Notes under the pieces: model-generated
What the model saw: only the letters and a program-made list of their open reading frames with translations
Databases searched by the model: none
What the model was told of the DNA's origin: nothing
NCBI RefSeq assembly: GCF_005405065.1
Contig: NZ_BJDI01000006.1
Coordinates: forward strand, 1-64,000
Length of the DNA: 64,000 nucleotides
Reading direction: 5' to 3'
Source of the DNA: Lactiplantibacillus nangangensis
Lineage (GTDB): Bacteria; Bacillota; Bacilli; Lactobacillales; Lactobacillaceae
Program-made: the position numbers and the translations under genes
In this document: piece by piece, positions 1-8,281 of the stretch
How the letters are laid out: every line of letters begins with the position of its first letter
Numbering within the stretch: position 1 is the first letter of the stretch

Positions 1-2721
1 AGCAGCGCTTCGGCGGCCAGTGAAGTAACTTCAGCAGCAACGAGCACGAGCTCAATGCCAGCAAGTGCAGCTTCGACAGCTAGTGAAACAGCTTCAGCAG
101 CAAGTAGCACCGCCTCAACTGCAACTTCGGCTACCGGCAGTACAGCTAGTTCTTCAACTGACACGACACCAGCAGTGCCAGATTCAACCGTGGTGACATT
201 TGGTGATCCAGCAATTGCAGCCGCCGTACAAAAAGAATTAGGTGTCACTGGCCCAGTTACCGTTGGTGATATTCGTAATTTCAAAGGCAGTACTTTTACG
301 ATCGCGGGCAATAATTTAACGGTTACCGGAACGTTAGCCGGCTTACAATGTTTACAGTTCTTACCAAAGACCACATTGATCAGCATGGATGTGAACTTTG
401 CTAGTCCTAACATTGACTTAACGCCACTGATTCCACTGCGCTTTAGCATGGTAACGGTGGATGTTACCGATATGAGTGCGGTCAATTTAGCACCATTAAC
501 TGAAATCGATCCTAGCCAGATTAGTCAAGTCAACTTGATTAGCTGCGGTAGTGGCGATGCCTATCAACAGAACTCGCAAGGAATGACTAACGCTCAATTA
601 GCACAATTGGCGCCATGGTTGACGGCCATCGACAATAATGACGTCACCCGTCCTGGTGGGCTAACGAAGTACTTTGATTTCAGTGATGGGTCGTTAACTG
701 ATTTTTCGCCGCTAAAAGGGTTCACTAAACCAGTGACGATTGCCGCTGGTGGTCAATCTCAGACAATTAATACGGTCGTTAATTTCGTTACCGGCCAACC
801 GGCAACTTTCACAGCGACTCCGATTACCGGGGTTGAGGGCGAAGACTTAACCTCGCATTACGAAAACACTTGGAATGGCACGGATATTTCAAAAGCAGCG
901 GCAACTGAAACGCCCTTAGTTTCACTTGGCAACCACAACTTTGAAATTCCAGCGGCCTATGCGGCACAACCAGGAGCAAATTGGTTTGCTTATGGGTTTA
1001 GAGGTGCACCGTTTACCCTTGGGAATACTGCCGATTATTTGAATATCACTTATCCTAGTGGGGTTCAATTGCTGTATGATAGTATGATTTTCCAAGCCGC
1101 CTATTGGCAATCTGCGCCAAGTATTACGGCAACGTTTGAAGATACGACTGGCCAAGCAATTGAGCCAGAAGTTCAGTCGACAAGTCCTAAGATTGGAGAT
1201 GCGTTCGACTTCACGGCCAAAACGACAGTTCCCGGTTACACGTTATTGCCAGAATTTAGTAGTGCCACGAGTGGGACTTATTCCCAGAATCCGCAATATC
1301 TGAACTATCGCTTTGAAAGGGATGCCGTCGTTGCTGGTGGCATCACGATGTCTTACGTTGATCCGGACGGCGAACCGATTGTGCCACCTGAACAGATCAG
1401 TGGCGATGTCGGTGACAGCTATACGGCGAAACCAGTCACGATTGGCAATTACGTCTTCAAGCAGGTCACGACTGATAGTGCCGCAACTAGTGGGACGCTG
1501 CCGCTTCAAAAAGAATCGATCGTCTATGAGTACGATCCAATCACCGTGACGCGAGTCATCAATTATTTGGACGCTATCGCGAACAAAAATATTGGCAGCA
1601 CCACGTTGACGGTGCCGTATCAATCAACAATGCCAGATCCAACTGCGGCAGCAATTGCGAGCTACGAGGCGAAAGGGTATCAACTGGTCAGCAACGGCTA
1701 TCCAACGGACGGGTCTTCAGCGCAATCAGCCGCACTGATTAAATCATATCGGGTACTATTTACGCATCAGCTAGTTGCCCTTAAACCCGGAGATACGCTA
1801 CCAGCTGGTGTCATTTTGACACATAATGTGACACAAAATATCGCCTTTAAGTATCCGGATGGGACAGTTGCGGCGCCAAATGTTGTCCGGCAAGTTGCCT
1901 TTGTTCGTAATGCAGTTCGAGATGCGATTACTGGTGAAACGACATATACAGCGTGGCGGCCAGTTGGCACGACGACTTTTGAAGCAGTTACTGCACCAAC
2001 GATTGCTAACTATCAACCAGATTTGGCCGAAATCCCAGCTGTGTCAGTGACTGGTGATAGTGCTGACTTGGCTCAGACCGTTACCTATGCGCCGAAGACT
2101 GGTCGAATCACGGTTGATTACTATTTGGCACGGACTGCCAAGGCGCTTAAACCAAGTGCTGAATTAGTTGGTGATATGGCGACGCCGTATGATGCGGTGG
2201 CACCGGCAATTACTGGTTATCATTTAGTCACCAATGAGGCACCAACCATCACTGGTCATTATGACGATCCAGCCGCAACCGTTGCGTTCTATTATGAACC
2301 AGATGCTGTTGCGCCAACATCAGGGACTACTACGCCAACTTCAGCCGCAGCTGCACCAACTACTACGTCAACAGTAGTACCAGTGACGCCGGATAAACAG
2401 TCGGCAAGTCCGGCCGTTAGCCCGAGTCAACCGGTTGCGGCGCCAGTATCGACGACTAAGCCAAGTGCGGCGGGGCAACCAAGTGCGTCAACGCCAGTTG
2501 CAATGACGATTCATATCAAGCCAGTTCGGACTCAGATCCGTTTAGCACCACCAGTACGGCAACAATTGTCGGCTGCACCGGCTACTAAACCGGCCACAAA
2601 TTTAGTTGTCGCTGCAAAGTTACCGCAAACAAGCGAGCAGCGGCCAACTAATATTTGGGGAATTCTGGCTTTGACGACGATCGGTTTGTTCGGCGCAATC
2701 CGACTACGGCGTGAACACTAG
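1..2721 (+). CDS. Cell-wall-anchored MucBP-type surface adhesin, 5'-truncated by window edge
   Basis: The frame is open from base 1, so the true start and signal peptide lie upstream. The first ~60 visible residues are a low-complexity Ser/Ala/Thr stretch, typical of an extended stalk. A globular region with leucine-rich spacing follows, then several MucBP-like modules around residues 370-780, recognisable by recurring PGYxLxxN/E, ITVDYY and VxYxYxPD patterns. A Pro/Thr/Ser/Ala-rich wall-spanning region leads to the sorting signal LPQTSE, a hydrophobic segment and a RLRREH tail. The LPQTS form of the LPXTG motif is common in the Lactiplantibacillus plantarum group. It is predicted to be attached to peptidoglycan by sortase and to act in adhesion to mucus or host/plant surfaces; the ligand is unknown. 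A strong terminator follows directly. Confidence 0.9.
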   Translation, partial: SSASAASEVTSAATSTSSMPASAASTASETASAASSTASTATSATGSTASSSTDTTPAVPDSTVVTFGDPAIAAAVQKELGVTGPVTVGDIRNFKGSTFTIAGNNLTVTGTLAGLQCLQFLPKTTLISMDVNFASPNIDLTPLIPLRFSMVTVDVTDMSAVNLAPLTEIDPSQISQVNLISCGSGDAYQQNSQGMTNAQLAQLAPWLTAIDNNDVTRPGGLTKYFDFSDGSLTDFSPLKGFTKPVTIAAGGQSQTINTVVNFVTGQPATFTATPITGVEGEDLTSHYENTWNGTDISKAAATETPLVSLGNHNFEIPAAYAAQPGANWFAYGFRGAPFTLGNTADYLNITYPSGVQLLYDSMIFQAAYWQSAPSITATFEDTTGQAIEPEVQSTSPKIGDAFDFTAKTTVPGYTLLPEFSSATSGTYSQNPQYLNYRFERDAVVAGGITMSYVDPDGEPIVPPEQISGDVGDSYTAKPVTIGNYVFKQVTTDSAATSGTLPLQKESIVYEYDPITVTRVINYLDAIANKNIGSTTLTVPYQSTMPDPTAAAIASYEAKGYQLVSNGYPTDGSSAQSAALIKSYRVLFTHQLVALKPGDTLPAGVILTHNVTQNIAFKYPDGTVAAPNVVRQVAFVRNAVRDAITGETTYTAWRPVGTTTFEAVTAPTIANYQPDLAEIPAVSVTGDSADLAQTVTYAPKTGRITVDYYLARTAKALKPSAELVGDMATPYDAVAPAITGYHLVTNEAPTITGHYDDPAATVAFYYEPDAVAPTSGTTTPTSAAAAPTTTSTVVPVTPDKQSASPAVSPSQPVAAPVSTTKPSAAGQPSASTPVAMTIHIKPVRTQIRLAPPVRQQLSAAPATKPATNLVVAAKLPQTSEQRPTNIWGILALTTIGLFGAIRLRREH

Positions 2722-2758
2722 AGGGTCATTTAACGAGTAGTGAATGAGTCAGGAACAT

Positions 2759-2800
2759 AAAAATAGTCGCGGAACACCTAGCTGTTCCGCGACTATTTTT
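2759..2800. terminator. Rho-independent terminator after surface protein
   Basis: Perfect 18-bp inverted repeat (arms 2759-2776 and 2783-2800) with a 6-nt loop, A-rich on the left and ending in five T on the right, so it can work in both directions. Confidence 0.9.
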
Positions 2801-3030
2801 AGTTTTCACTCCTAGTGACCACGCCTAATTCCTTGGCACCGTATTGAGCAACCGCTGACTTTGTCGGTGGGCGGTACAAAGGCTAACCCCCATTAGCTTT
2901 TATAAGTATCATTATAAACAAATGTATTAAATAGTCAATATTTGTTCGAATATATTTTGAATAGTAATGTGAAGAAATAGAATAAATTTATTTCAAAATT
3001 AATGTGGGCTATGAAACCTTGATTTAACAC
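2801..3030. other. Gene-free stretch
   Basis: The first 90 bases are GC-richer with nested ACCG/CGGT complementarity (about 2835-2872). The rest is very AT-rich. At 2941-2952 lies TTTGTTCGAATA, the exact reverse complement of a 12-mer in the candidate operator upstream of the esterase (3893-3904). No convincing coding frame is present. Confidence 0.5.
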
Positions 3031-3060
3031 GAAAAAAGCCGGCCATCAGTTGATGGTCGA
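3031..3060 (-). terminator. Terminator of GntR regulator
   Basis: Read on the minus strand, GACCATCA and TGATGGCC form a hairpin, followed after GGC by six T. Confidence 0.7.
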
Positions 3061-3081
3061 CTAAGGTTCGGTTGGTAAGGT

Positions 3082-3804
3082 TTAGTTACGAATAAGTTGG
3101 GTAAAGGCGAGTTCATTTGGAATGAAATGTGATTCGGTGTATTCAAATTGACGTCCGGAGTCATTAAAAGCAATGCTGATCATGTTGCCGACACAATTGT
3201 TTTGACCAAGTGCGAGATTGTCGGTATCAACCGGTAGTGCCGAATCGACTCGGAGTAATCGTTTGACCACGGCGATTTTAATCTTTAATGTTTTTTGGAT
3301 ATAGTCGTAGATTGACGTTTTGGCGATTTTTGGCGTGATGCCTGGAATCAGTTGGGCGTTAAAGTAATTAATATCGATCACTGCGCGCGTCCCGTTGATT
3401 GAGCGTACCCGTTTGATGGCATAGACGGGGATGCCAACTTCAAAGGCAGTTTGTTGGCTCAAGGCTTGATCAACGATGATTTGGTCAAAGCTAACCAGAG
3501 CCGTTTGATAGTCAAAAGTTTGGTCGGGTTCACTGGTATGAATGCCGGACAACTCACCCAAGTTTAAATTAAATTGTTGCGTCTGTGGGGTATGTTCTAG
3601 CAGGACAACGCCACGGCCTTTTACACTATAAACCAAGCCTTCGTTAGCCAGTTGTTTAATGGCCTTACGGACGGCATAACGACTGCTGTCAAATTCAGTA
3701 ATTAAATCATCTTCAATGGGGAGCCGCATTTTAATGCTGTAAGTTCCCTTTAAAATACGCTCTTTTAATGTTTTATAAATGGAATCAAATGTATTTTTAG
3801 TCAT
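3082..3804 (-). CDS. GntR-family (HutC/UTRA) transcriptional regulator
   Basis: About 240 aa. The N-terminal winged helix-turn-helix covers residues ~5-70 (a SIYKTLKERILKGTY helix, then RYAVRKAIKQLANEGLVY, the GntR recognition-helix pattern, with a GRGVVLLE wing). The C-terminal half is a UTRA effector-binding domain, as in HutC-type regulators that sense sugars or sugar phosphates. I chose the ATG at 3804 rather than the GTG at 3819 because AAGGTGA sits at correct spacing before the ATG. The gene is divergent from the esterase at 4010, and two direct repeats overlapping that promoter are candidate operators, so it probably controls the esterase and itself. The effector is unknown. Confidence 0.85.
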   Translation of the reverse strand: MTKNTFDSIYKTLKERILKGTYSIKMRLPIEDDLITEFDSSRYAVRKAIKQLANEGLVYSVKGRGVVLLEHTPQTQQFNLNLGELSGIHTSEPDQTFDYQTALVSFDQIIVDQALSQQTAFEVGIPVYAIKRVRSINGTRAVIDINYFNAQLIPGITPKIAKTSIYDYIQKTLKIKIAVVKRLLRVDSALPVDTDNLALGQNNCVGNMISIAFNDSGRQFEYTESHFIPNELAFTQLIRN

Positions 3805-3821
3805 AATTGTCACCTTCACAC

Positions 3822-3836
3822 GCTTAATTGTTAAGC
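3822..3836. promoter_or_regulatory. Palindrome at GntR gene start
   Basis: GCTTAA-TTG-TTAAGC, a perfect 6-bp inverted repeat just upstream of the regulator's ribosome binding site; it could be an autoregulatory operator. Confidence 0.4.
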
Positions 3837-3870
3837 TTATTATAACAAAATTTAAGTCGGTTGTGATAAA

Positions 3871-3935
3871 TATCCGAACAAATTAAATTATTTATTCGAA
3901 CAAAATTGACAGATGAGGTTGTAAATCCTTATAAT
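3871..3935 (+). promoter_or_regulatory. Esterase promoter with candidate GntR operators
   Basis: TTGACA (3906-3911), an 18-bp spacer and TATAAT (3930-3935) form a near-consensus sigma-A promoter. Immediately upstream are two direct repeats, TATCCGAACAAATTA (3871-3885) and TATTCGAACAAAATT (3893-3907). They are offset by 22 bp, about two helical turns, and the second touches the -35 box. Confidence 0.7.
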
Positions 3936-4009
3936 GTAAGCGTAGACATTAAGCGATGTGGGTTATTTTGGGGTATTAACAAACTTAACATTAATGGGGG
4001 ACGAGTAGT

Positions 4010-4840
4010 ATGCAAGTTGAACAACAAACGTTAGTGGCTAATGAGCATCCATTTAAAGTAACGGGATATTGGCTAGATCAGGTTTCTGATTTTGGAGAGT
4101 CGGTGGACTATCCAGTCATCGTCATTTGTCCTGGTGGCGGGTTTACTTATCATTCAGGACGTGAAGAAGCACCGATTGCGATGCGGTTCGTGGCTGAAGG
4201 GATGCATGCGGTGGTGCTGAATTATCAATTGGAAACACCAACGAGTCAGGTTTATCCTTGGGCATTACAACAAGTTGGGGCCACGCTCGATTGGCTGACC
4301 AAGCAAGCGGCGACGCACCATATTGATACTAATCGGATCATCTTAGCGGGCTTCTCTGCTGGTGGTCATGTGGTAGCGGCGTTTAACGGTGTGGCGACAG
4401 ATGCCAAGTTACGTGCAAAGTATCAATTGGATCAATACGCCGGTCAGCATGCGGCCATGATATTGGGTTATCCGGTGATTGACTTGAACGCTGGCTTTCC
4501 GACTAGTGTGGCTGAACGCGACAAAATCACGACGGATCCGACCCTTTTCGCCACACAAAAGTTGTTAACTGCCAATAGCAAGCCAGCATTTGTTTGGCAA
4601 ACGGTGACGGACGAATTAGTGCCACCAATCAATTCGTTGATGTATGTGCAAGCCTTGACTCAGTTAGGACTTGAAGTTGAATATCATTTGTTTGGTTCCG
4701 GCATTCATGGGTTAGCTCTAGCCAACCATGTGACGAAAAAACCGCATAAGACGAAGTATCTGAATGACCAAGCCGCGCACTGGACACAATTAGCGGTGCG
4801 CTGGTTACAGTTACAAGGTTATTTGCACGATGAAAATTAA
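4010..4840 (+). CDS. Alpha/beta-hydrolase fold esterase (acetyl-esterase/lipase type)
   Basis: 276 aa. The nucleophile elbow GFSAGGH puts the catalytic serine at residue 116. An early CPGGGF oxyanion motif (about residues 41-46) is the counterpart of the HGGG motif of the hormone-sensitive-lipase/acetyl-esterase group. A TDELVPP segment (~residue 205) and a GIHGLALA segment (~residue 232) supply the expected Asp and His. There is no signal peptide, so it is cytoplasmic. Members of this group remove acetyl or short acyl groups from sugars and small esters. Placement behind a GntR/UTRA-type regulator suggests a role in using acylated sugars; this is inference. Transcribed alone and ended by a terminator. 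Confidence 0.8.
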   Translation: MQVEQQTLVANEHPFKVTGYWLDQVSDFGESVDYPVIVICPGGGFTYHSGREEAPIAMRFVAEGMHAVVLNYQLETPTSQVYPWALQQVGATLDWLTKQAATHHIDTNRIILAGFSAGGHVVAAFNGVATDAKLRAKYQLDQYAGQHAAMILGYPVIDLNAGFPTSVAERDKITTDPTLFATQKLLTANSKPAFVWQTVTDELVPPINSLMYVQALTQLGLEVEYHLFGSGIHGLALANHVTKKPHKTKYLNDQAAHWTQLAVRWLQLQGYLHDEN

Positions 4841-4850
4841 GCTAACCCCC

Positions 4851-4877
4851 AAAGCCTGCGCACAGCGCGGGCTTTTT
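4851..4877 (+). terminator. Terminator after esterase
   Basis: Stem AAAGCCTGCG / CGCGGGCTTT with one wobble, then a short T run. Confidence 0.8.
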
Positions 4878-4903
4878 GAGTGGCAGGATTCGCTTAAGTT
4901 GTC

Positions 4904-5088
4904 GGCTCCGGTTGCCACTGATGACATGCGGTCGTGGGACCGGTCCGAGCCTGAGAAACGTCTCGCCCCTCGCCCGGAACAGTTGCCAAAATCGCGATTG
5001 TCCCGACCGATCCGTGGTGTAAGGCTGGCAAAAATCAGCCAACCAAACGCCACCTTCACGACCGATGCCATCAGTGGCAACCTCCGCC
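4904..5088 (-). ncRNA. Multi-arm structured element, copy A
   Basis: Large inverted repeat. The arm at 4910-4935 pairs with 5058-5082 (about 25 bp, one mismatch and one bulge), and GGC/GCC extends it outward. The mismatch becomes a G-U wobble only on the minus strand, favouring a minus-strand RNA. Read that way, an internal arm CGAGAC...GGCTCG (20 nt, 4946-4965) has the same length and flanking bases as arm 3 of the element at 5345-5480, with a different loop interior. A following hairpin CGGTC-CCAC-GACCG corresponds to arm 4. Function unknown. Confidence 0.5.
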
Positions 5089-5344
5089 TAATATAACCGT
5101 TTGAATGCTAAATTTAAGACTTAAACAGGATGTTAAAGGATGAGTGTGGTTGATTTGCATGACCATTTGCCATTGCCTGTTCGCACTCGTCTTTTTGCTA
5201 ATACGAGTTTTTTAATGTAACAACAATTATATAAACTGGCAAAAAATTATAGTAAGCGACTTTTAGTTGTGGCATTTTAACAAGAATTTTGGCAAGCGTT
5301 TCGGGGTATATGAATTTGGACCTTAGCACTCAATTTAGCCGTGA
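5089..5344. other. Gene-free stretch with a weak terminator-like hairpin
   Basis: GATGAGTG (5139-5146) can pair with CACTCGTC (5184-5191), followed by five T, a possible plus-strand terminator with a long loop. The rest is AT-rich with no supported gene. Confidence 0.4.
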
Positions 5345-5480
5345 GGTCGGTTCGTTTAGGGCTCAGCCGTGGCATTTGACTTAGCGCGGTGGTTTGCCGC
5401 GGTTAGTCAAAAATCGGCTTTCGAGACCGCACTTTGGCTCGAAAACGATTCACAGCGTTCCAGCCCTAAACGAACCGACC
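5345..5480 (+). ncRNA. Multi-arm structured element, copy 1
   Basis: A perfect 19-bp closing stem (5345-5363 with 5462-5480) encloses three further helices. Arm 2 is 5375-5389 with 5397-5411 (loop TGGTTTG). Arm 3 is TTTCGAG/CTCGAAA (5419-5425, 5438-5444) around the loop ACCGCACTTTGG. Arm 4 is a short AACG/CGTT hairpin. The copy at 53104-53230 has the same layout and the same arm-3 loop, but different, still complementary stem sequences. It lies 145 bases upstream of the phosphodiesterase gene. The family is not one I recognise. Confidence 0.6.
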
Positions 5481-5625
5481 GGTAGGCGGCAAGCAACCTC
5501 AATTCACTGATCCCTAACTACTGCTGACATCGGGTGAAATTCTGCGGTATAATTTTAAGTATCTTCTTGAAATATAATCGTATCATTAAAATTGAACCAT
5601 AAATAGGACAAAAGGGGCGGTAACA

Positions 5626-6933
5626 ATGGCAACAAATCAGCATTTAGTGATCATTTCGTTAGATGCGCTGGGCTTTCGCGATTTGCGTGAGCACCAAAGC
5701 GAGTTACCTGTATTAAATCAGTTGATGACTGGTGGCGCTTGGGTCAAGTCAGTGACAGGAATTTATCCAACGCTCACGTATCCATCTCACACGACGATCA
5801 TTACCGGACAATATCCAGCAGTCCACGGCATCGTTAACAACACCAAACTGCAGCCAAAACGGCGGTCACCAGATTGGTATTGGTATCAGAAAGATGTCAA
5901 AGTATCAACCTTGTATGATCTAGCGCGGCAGCAAAAATTAACGACGGCCGCTTTTTTGTGGCCGGTTACAGCTGGTAGCAAGATTACATACAACTTGGCA
6001 GAAATCTTCCCCAACCGCATTTGGACGAATCAAGTCCTCGTTTCGCTGAAAGCGAGCTCGCCGTTGTTCTTACTTAAAATGAACCAGAAATACGGCCATT
6101 TACGCAATGGTATCAAACAACCTCAGCTGGATGCTTTTATTACGGCTTGTGCAGTCGACACCTTGACAAACAAAAAGCCTAACTTAACGATGATTCATTT
6201 GGTCGATATGGACAGTATGCGGCATCGTTATGGCGTTCGGTCAAAAGAAGCCATGGCGGCATTGCACCGTTTGGACCAGCATGTTGGTCAATTGATCGAT
6301 GCCACCAAGCGTGCTGGTACGTTTGCAGATACAAACTTTGTCATTTTAGGTGACCATTATCAAATTAACGTCGATCATATGATTCATTTGAACACGTTGT
6401 TTGCGCAAAAAGGCTGGTTAACGCCACGCCAAGATCAGATGTTTGAGGACGATTGGTCCGTAATGGCCAAAACCGCTGATGGTTCGACTTACATTTACAC
6501 GCGCGACTTTGACGAGTTAGACGACTTGAAAAAATTAATTGAAAACGTTGAAGGTGTCGAAACGGTCATTACTGGTGAGCAGGCTGCCAAACGCGGCGCT
6601 GACCCAGCCTGCGCCTTGATGGTGGAAGCGAAGGAAGGCTATTACTTTACGGATGAGAGTCGCCGGCCGTTAGTGGTTGAACCAGTTCATCCTGCCACGT
6701 TGGGACAGCCAGATCGCTATCATGGCGTCCATGGGTATGATCCCACGAAGCCGGACTACCAAACGACCTTGCTCTTTAATGGTCCAGCCGTTAAAGCTGG
6801 TGCCCGGATTGAAGCCGCCAACTTAGTTGATGAAGCCCCAACTTTTGCGCGCTTATTAGGGTTACATTTTGACGGCCCCATGCCTGGACAGTGTTTAGAT
6901 GGCATCTTTAAGGAGACCGCGAATGAAATTTAA
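5626..6933 (+). CDS. Alkaline-phosphatase superfamily nucleotide pyrophosphatase/phosphodiesterase
   Basis: 435 aa. D13 in IISLDALG is the first metal ligand. YPTLTYPSHTTIITG (from residue 47) is the NPP-type nucleophile motif, with T51 as the likely nucleophile. HLVDMDSMRHRYG and LGDHYQIN supply further Asp/His ligands, and HGYDP near the C-terminus completes the site. No signal peptide or membrane segment is visible, so the protein should be cytoplasmic, unlike many NPPs. It probably hydrolyses a phosphodiester or phosphomonoester; the substrate is not visible from sequence. The downstream transporter start lies inside the 3' end of this gene, so the two are translationally coupled. ATG preceded by AAAGGGG. 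Confidence 0.8.
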   Translation: MATNQHLVIISLDALGFRDLREHQSELPVLNQLMTGGAWVKSVTGIYPTLTYPSHTTIITGQYPAVHGIVNNTKLQPKRRSPDWYWYQKDVKVSTLYDLARQQKLTTAAFLWPVTAGSKITYNLAEIFPNRIWTNQVLVSLKASSPLFLLKMNQKYGHLRNGIKQPQLDAFITACAVDTLTNKKPNLTMIHLVDMDSMRHRYGVRSKEAMAALHRLDQHVGQLIDATKRAGTFADTNFVILGDHYQINVDHMIHLNTLFAQKGWLTPRQDQMFEDDWSVMAKTADGSTYIYTRDFDELDDLKKLIENVEGVETVITGEQAAKRGADPACALMVEAKEGYYFTDESRRPLVVEPVHPATLGQPDRYHGVHGYDPTKPDYQTTLLFNGPAVKAGARIEAANLVDEAPTFARLLGLHFDGPMPGQCLDGIFKETANEI

Positions 6934-8170
6934 CAAACCACAATGGAGTTGGATCTTTTATGATTGGGCAAATTCCGGTTATGGCATTATTGTCACCACG
7001 GCGGTCTTACCGGTTTATTTTAAAGCGATTGCGCAGAGCAACGGTGTCTCCGCGGCGAATGCGACGGCCTATTGGGGTTACGCCAACAGTATCGGGACGT
7101 TATTAGTGTCGATTTTGGCACCGGTATTGGGTGCTTTGGCGGATTATCCAAAAGCTAAGAAGCGGATGCTCAATATTTTTTCGATGGTCGGCATGTTGAT
7201 GACGCTGGGATTGAGTTTGGCGCCCACGAGTGCGTGGAAATGGTTGCTGGGTATCTATATCTTGTCGATCATTGGTTACTCAGGTGGGAACCTCTTTTAT
7301 GACAGTTTTCTGACCGACGTGGCGACGGACCAAGAAATGGATCGGATTTCATCTTATGGTTATGGTTTTGGGTATCTAGGTGGCGTCTTAGCTTTCATTC
7401 TGTTCTTAGTCTTGCAATTAACGAGTGGCTTCGGTCAACTCTCAAGCTATGGCGTGGCACGCTGGAGTTTCGTGTTAGCGGCCGTTTGGTGGATTATTTT
7501 CTATATTCCTTTGTTGAAAAATGTGCGCCAAGTTTATGCGCTGAAACCAAATGCGCATCCGGTGGCGTCCAGCTTCAAACGGGTCTGGTCGACCTTGAAA
7601 CACATTAAGAAATATCAGGCTGCTGCTTGGTTCTTGGTGGCCTATTTCTTCTATATTGATGGCGTCGATACGATTTTTACGATGGCGACTTCAATTGGGA
7701 TGGACATGGGCATCACGACAACCACGCTAATGCTCGTCTTGTTAGTCGTGCAACTAGTGGCGTTTCCATTTTCAATTCTGTATGGTTGGATTGCGCGTAA
7801 AACGTCTACGCGGACGGGCATCCTAATTGGCATCGTTATTTATCTCGGAATCTGTTTGTACGCGTTGCGGTTAGAATCTGTGACGGACTTTTGGATTTTA
7901 GCGGTGTTAGTTGGGACGAGTCAAGGTGGGATTCAAGCGCTCAGTCGGTCATACTTTGGCCGCTTGATTCCTAAACAATCGGGGAGTGAATTCTTCGGCT
8001 TTTATAATATCCTTGGCAAGTTTTCGGCCGTCATGGGTCCAGTATTAGTTGGTATCGTGACGCAGATGACTGGTAAATCTACGATTGGTGCGGCTTCATT
8101 AAGCGTGCTGTTTCTGATTGGGTTGGTCATCTTCTTGGCATTGCCACATTTAAGTGAAAAAAGATCTTAA
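6923..8170 (+). CDS. Major facilitator transporter of the UMF1/Atg22-like group
   Basis: 415 aa with about 12 hydrophobic segments. The N-terminus WSWIFYDWANSGYG and the ALADYPKAKKRML loop after the second helix are characteristic of bacterial UMF1 transporters, related to the vacuolar effluxer Atg22. I chose ATG at 6923 because AGGAG precedes it; it overlaps the phosphodiesterase end by 11 bases. Coupling suggests the transporter moves the substrate or product of that enzyme, but direction and solute are unknown. A terminator follows. Confidence 0.8.
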   Translation: MKFNKPQWSWIFYDWANSGYGIIVTTAVLPVYFKAIAQSNGVSAANATAYWGYANSIGTLLVSILAPVLGALADYPKAKKRMLNIFSMVGMLMTLGLSLAPTSAWKWLLGIYILSIIGYSGGNLFYDSFLTDVATDQEMDRISSYGYGFGYLGGVLAFILFLVLQLTSGFGQLSSYGVARWSFVLAAVWWIIFYIPLLKNVRQVYALKPNAHPVASSFKRVWSTLKHIKKYQAAAWFLVAYFFYIDGVDTIFTMATSIGMDMGITTTTLMLVLLVVQLVAFPFSILYGWIARKTSTRTGILIGIVIYLGICLYALRLESVTDFWILAVLVGTSQGGIQALSRSYFGRLIPKQSGSEFFGFYNILGKFSAVMGPVLVGIVTQMTGKSTIGAASLSVLFLIGLVIFLALPHLSEKRS

Positions 8171-8175
8171 ATTCA

Positions 8176-8209
8176 AGTCATTTTGGCGTTAAGCTGAGAT
8201 GGCTTTTTT
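8176..8209 (+). terminator. Terminator after UMF1 transporter
   Basis: AGTCATTT pairs with AGATGGCT (two wobbles), followed by a T run. Confidence 0.65.
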
Positions 8210-8215
8210 ACTGTC

Positions 8216-8268
8216 TTGTATTTCATAGTGGAACCGGATACAATCATAGTAATAAAAACGTTTTTATT
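8216..8268 (+). promoter_or_regulatory. Promoter and LacI-type operator of the regulator gene
   Basis: TTGTAT (8216-8221), 17 bp, TACAAT (8239-8244). Just downstream, at the expected transcript start, is a perfect 18-bp palindrome AATAAAAACGTTTTTATT (8251-8268). A near-identical palindrome precedes the kinase gene, so autoregulation by the LacI protein is likely. Confidence 0.8.
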
Positions 8269-8281
8269 TAGGGTGACTAAT

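Noticed and set aside
4811-5096. Overlapping open frames on both strands (88-89 aa)
   Set aside because: They lie inside the inverted-repeat element and owe their openness to its GC-rich symmetry; no proper ribosome site or protein character.
5345-5480. Simple MITE or transposon end
   Set aside because: Copies would share stem sequence and have target duplications; here stems differ with pairing kept and loops are what is conserved.
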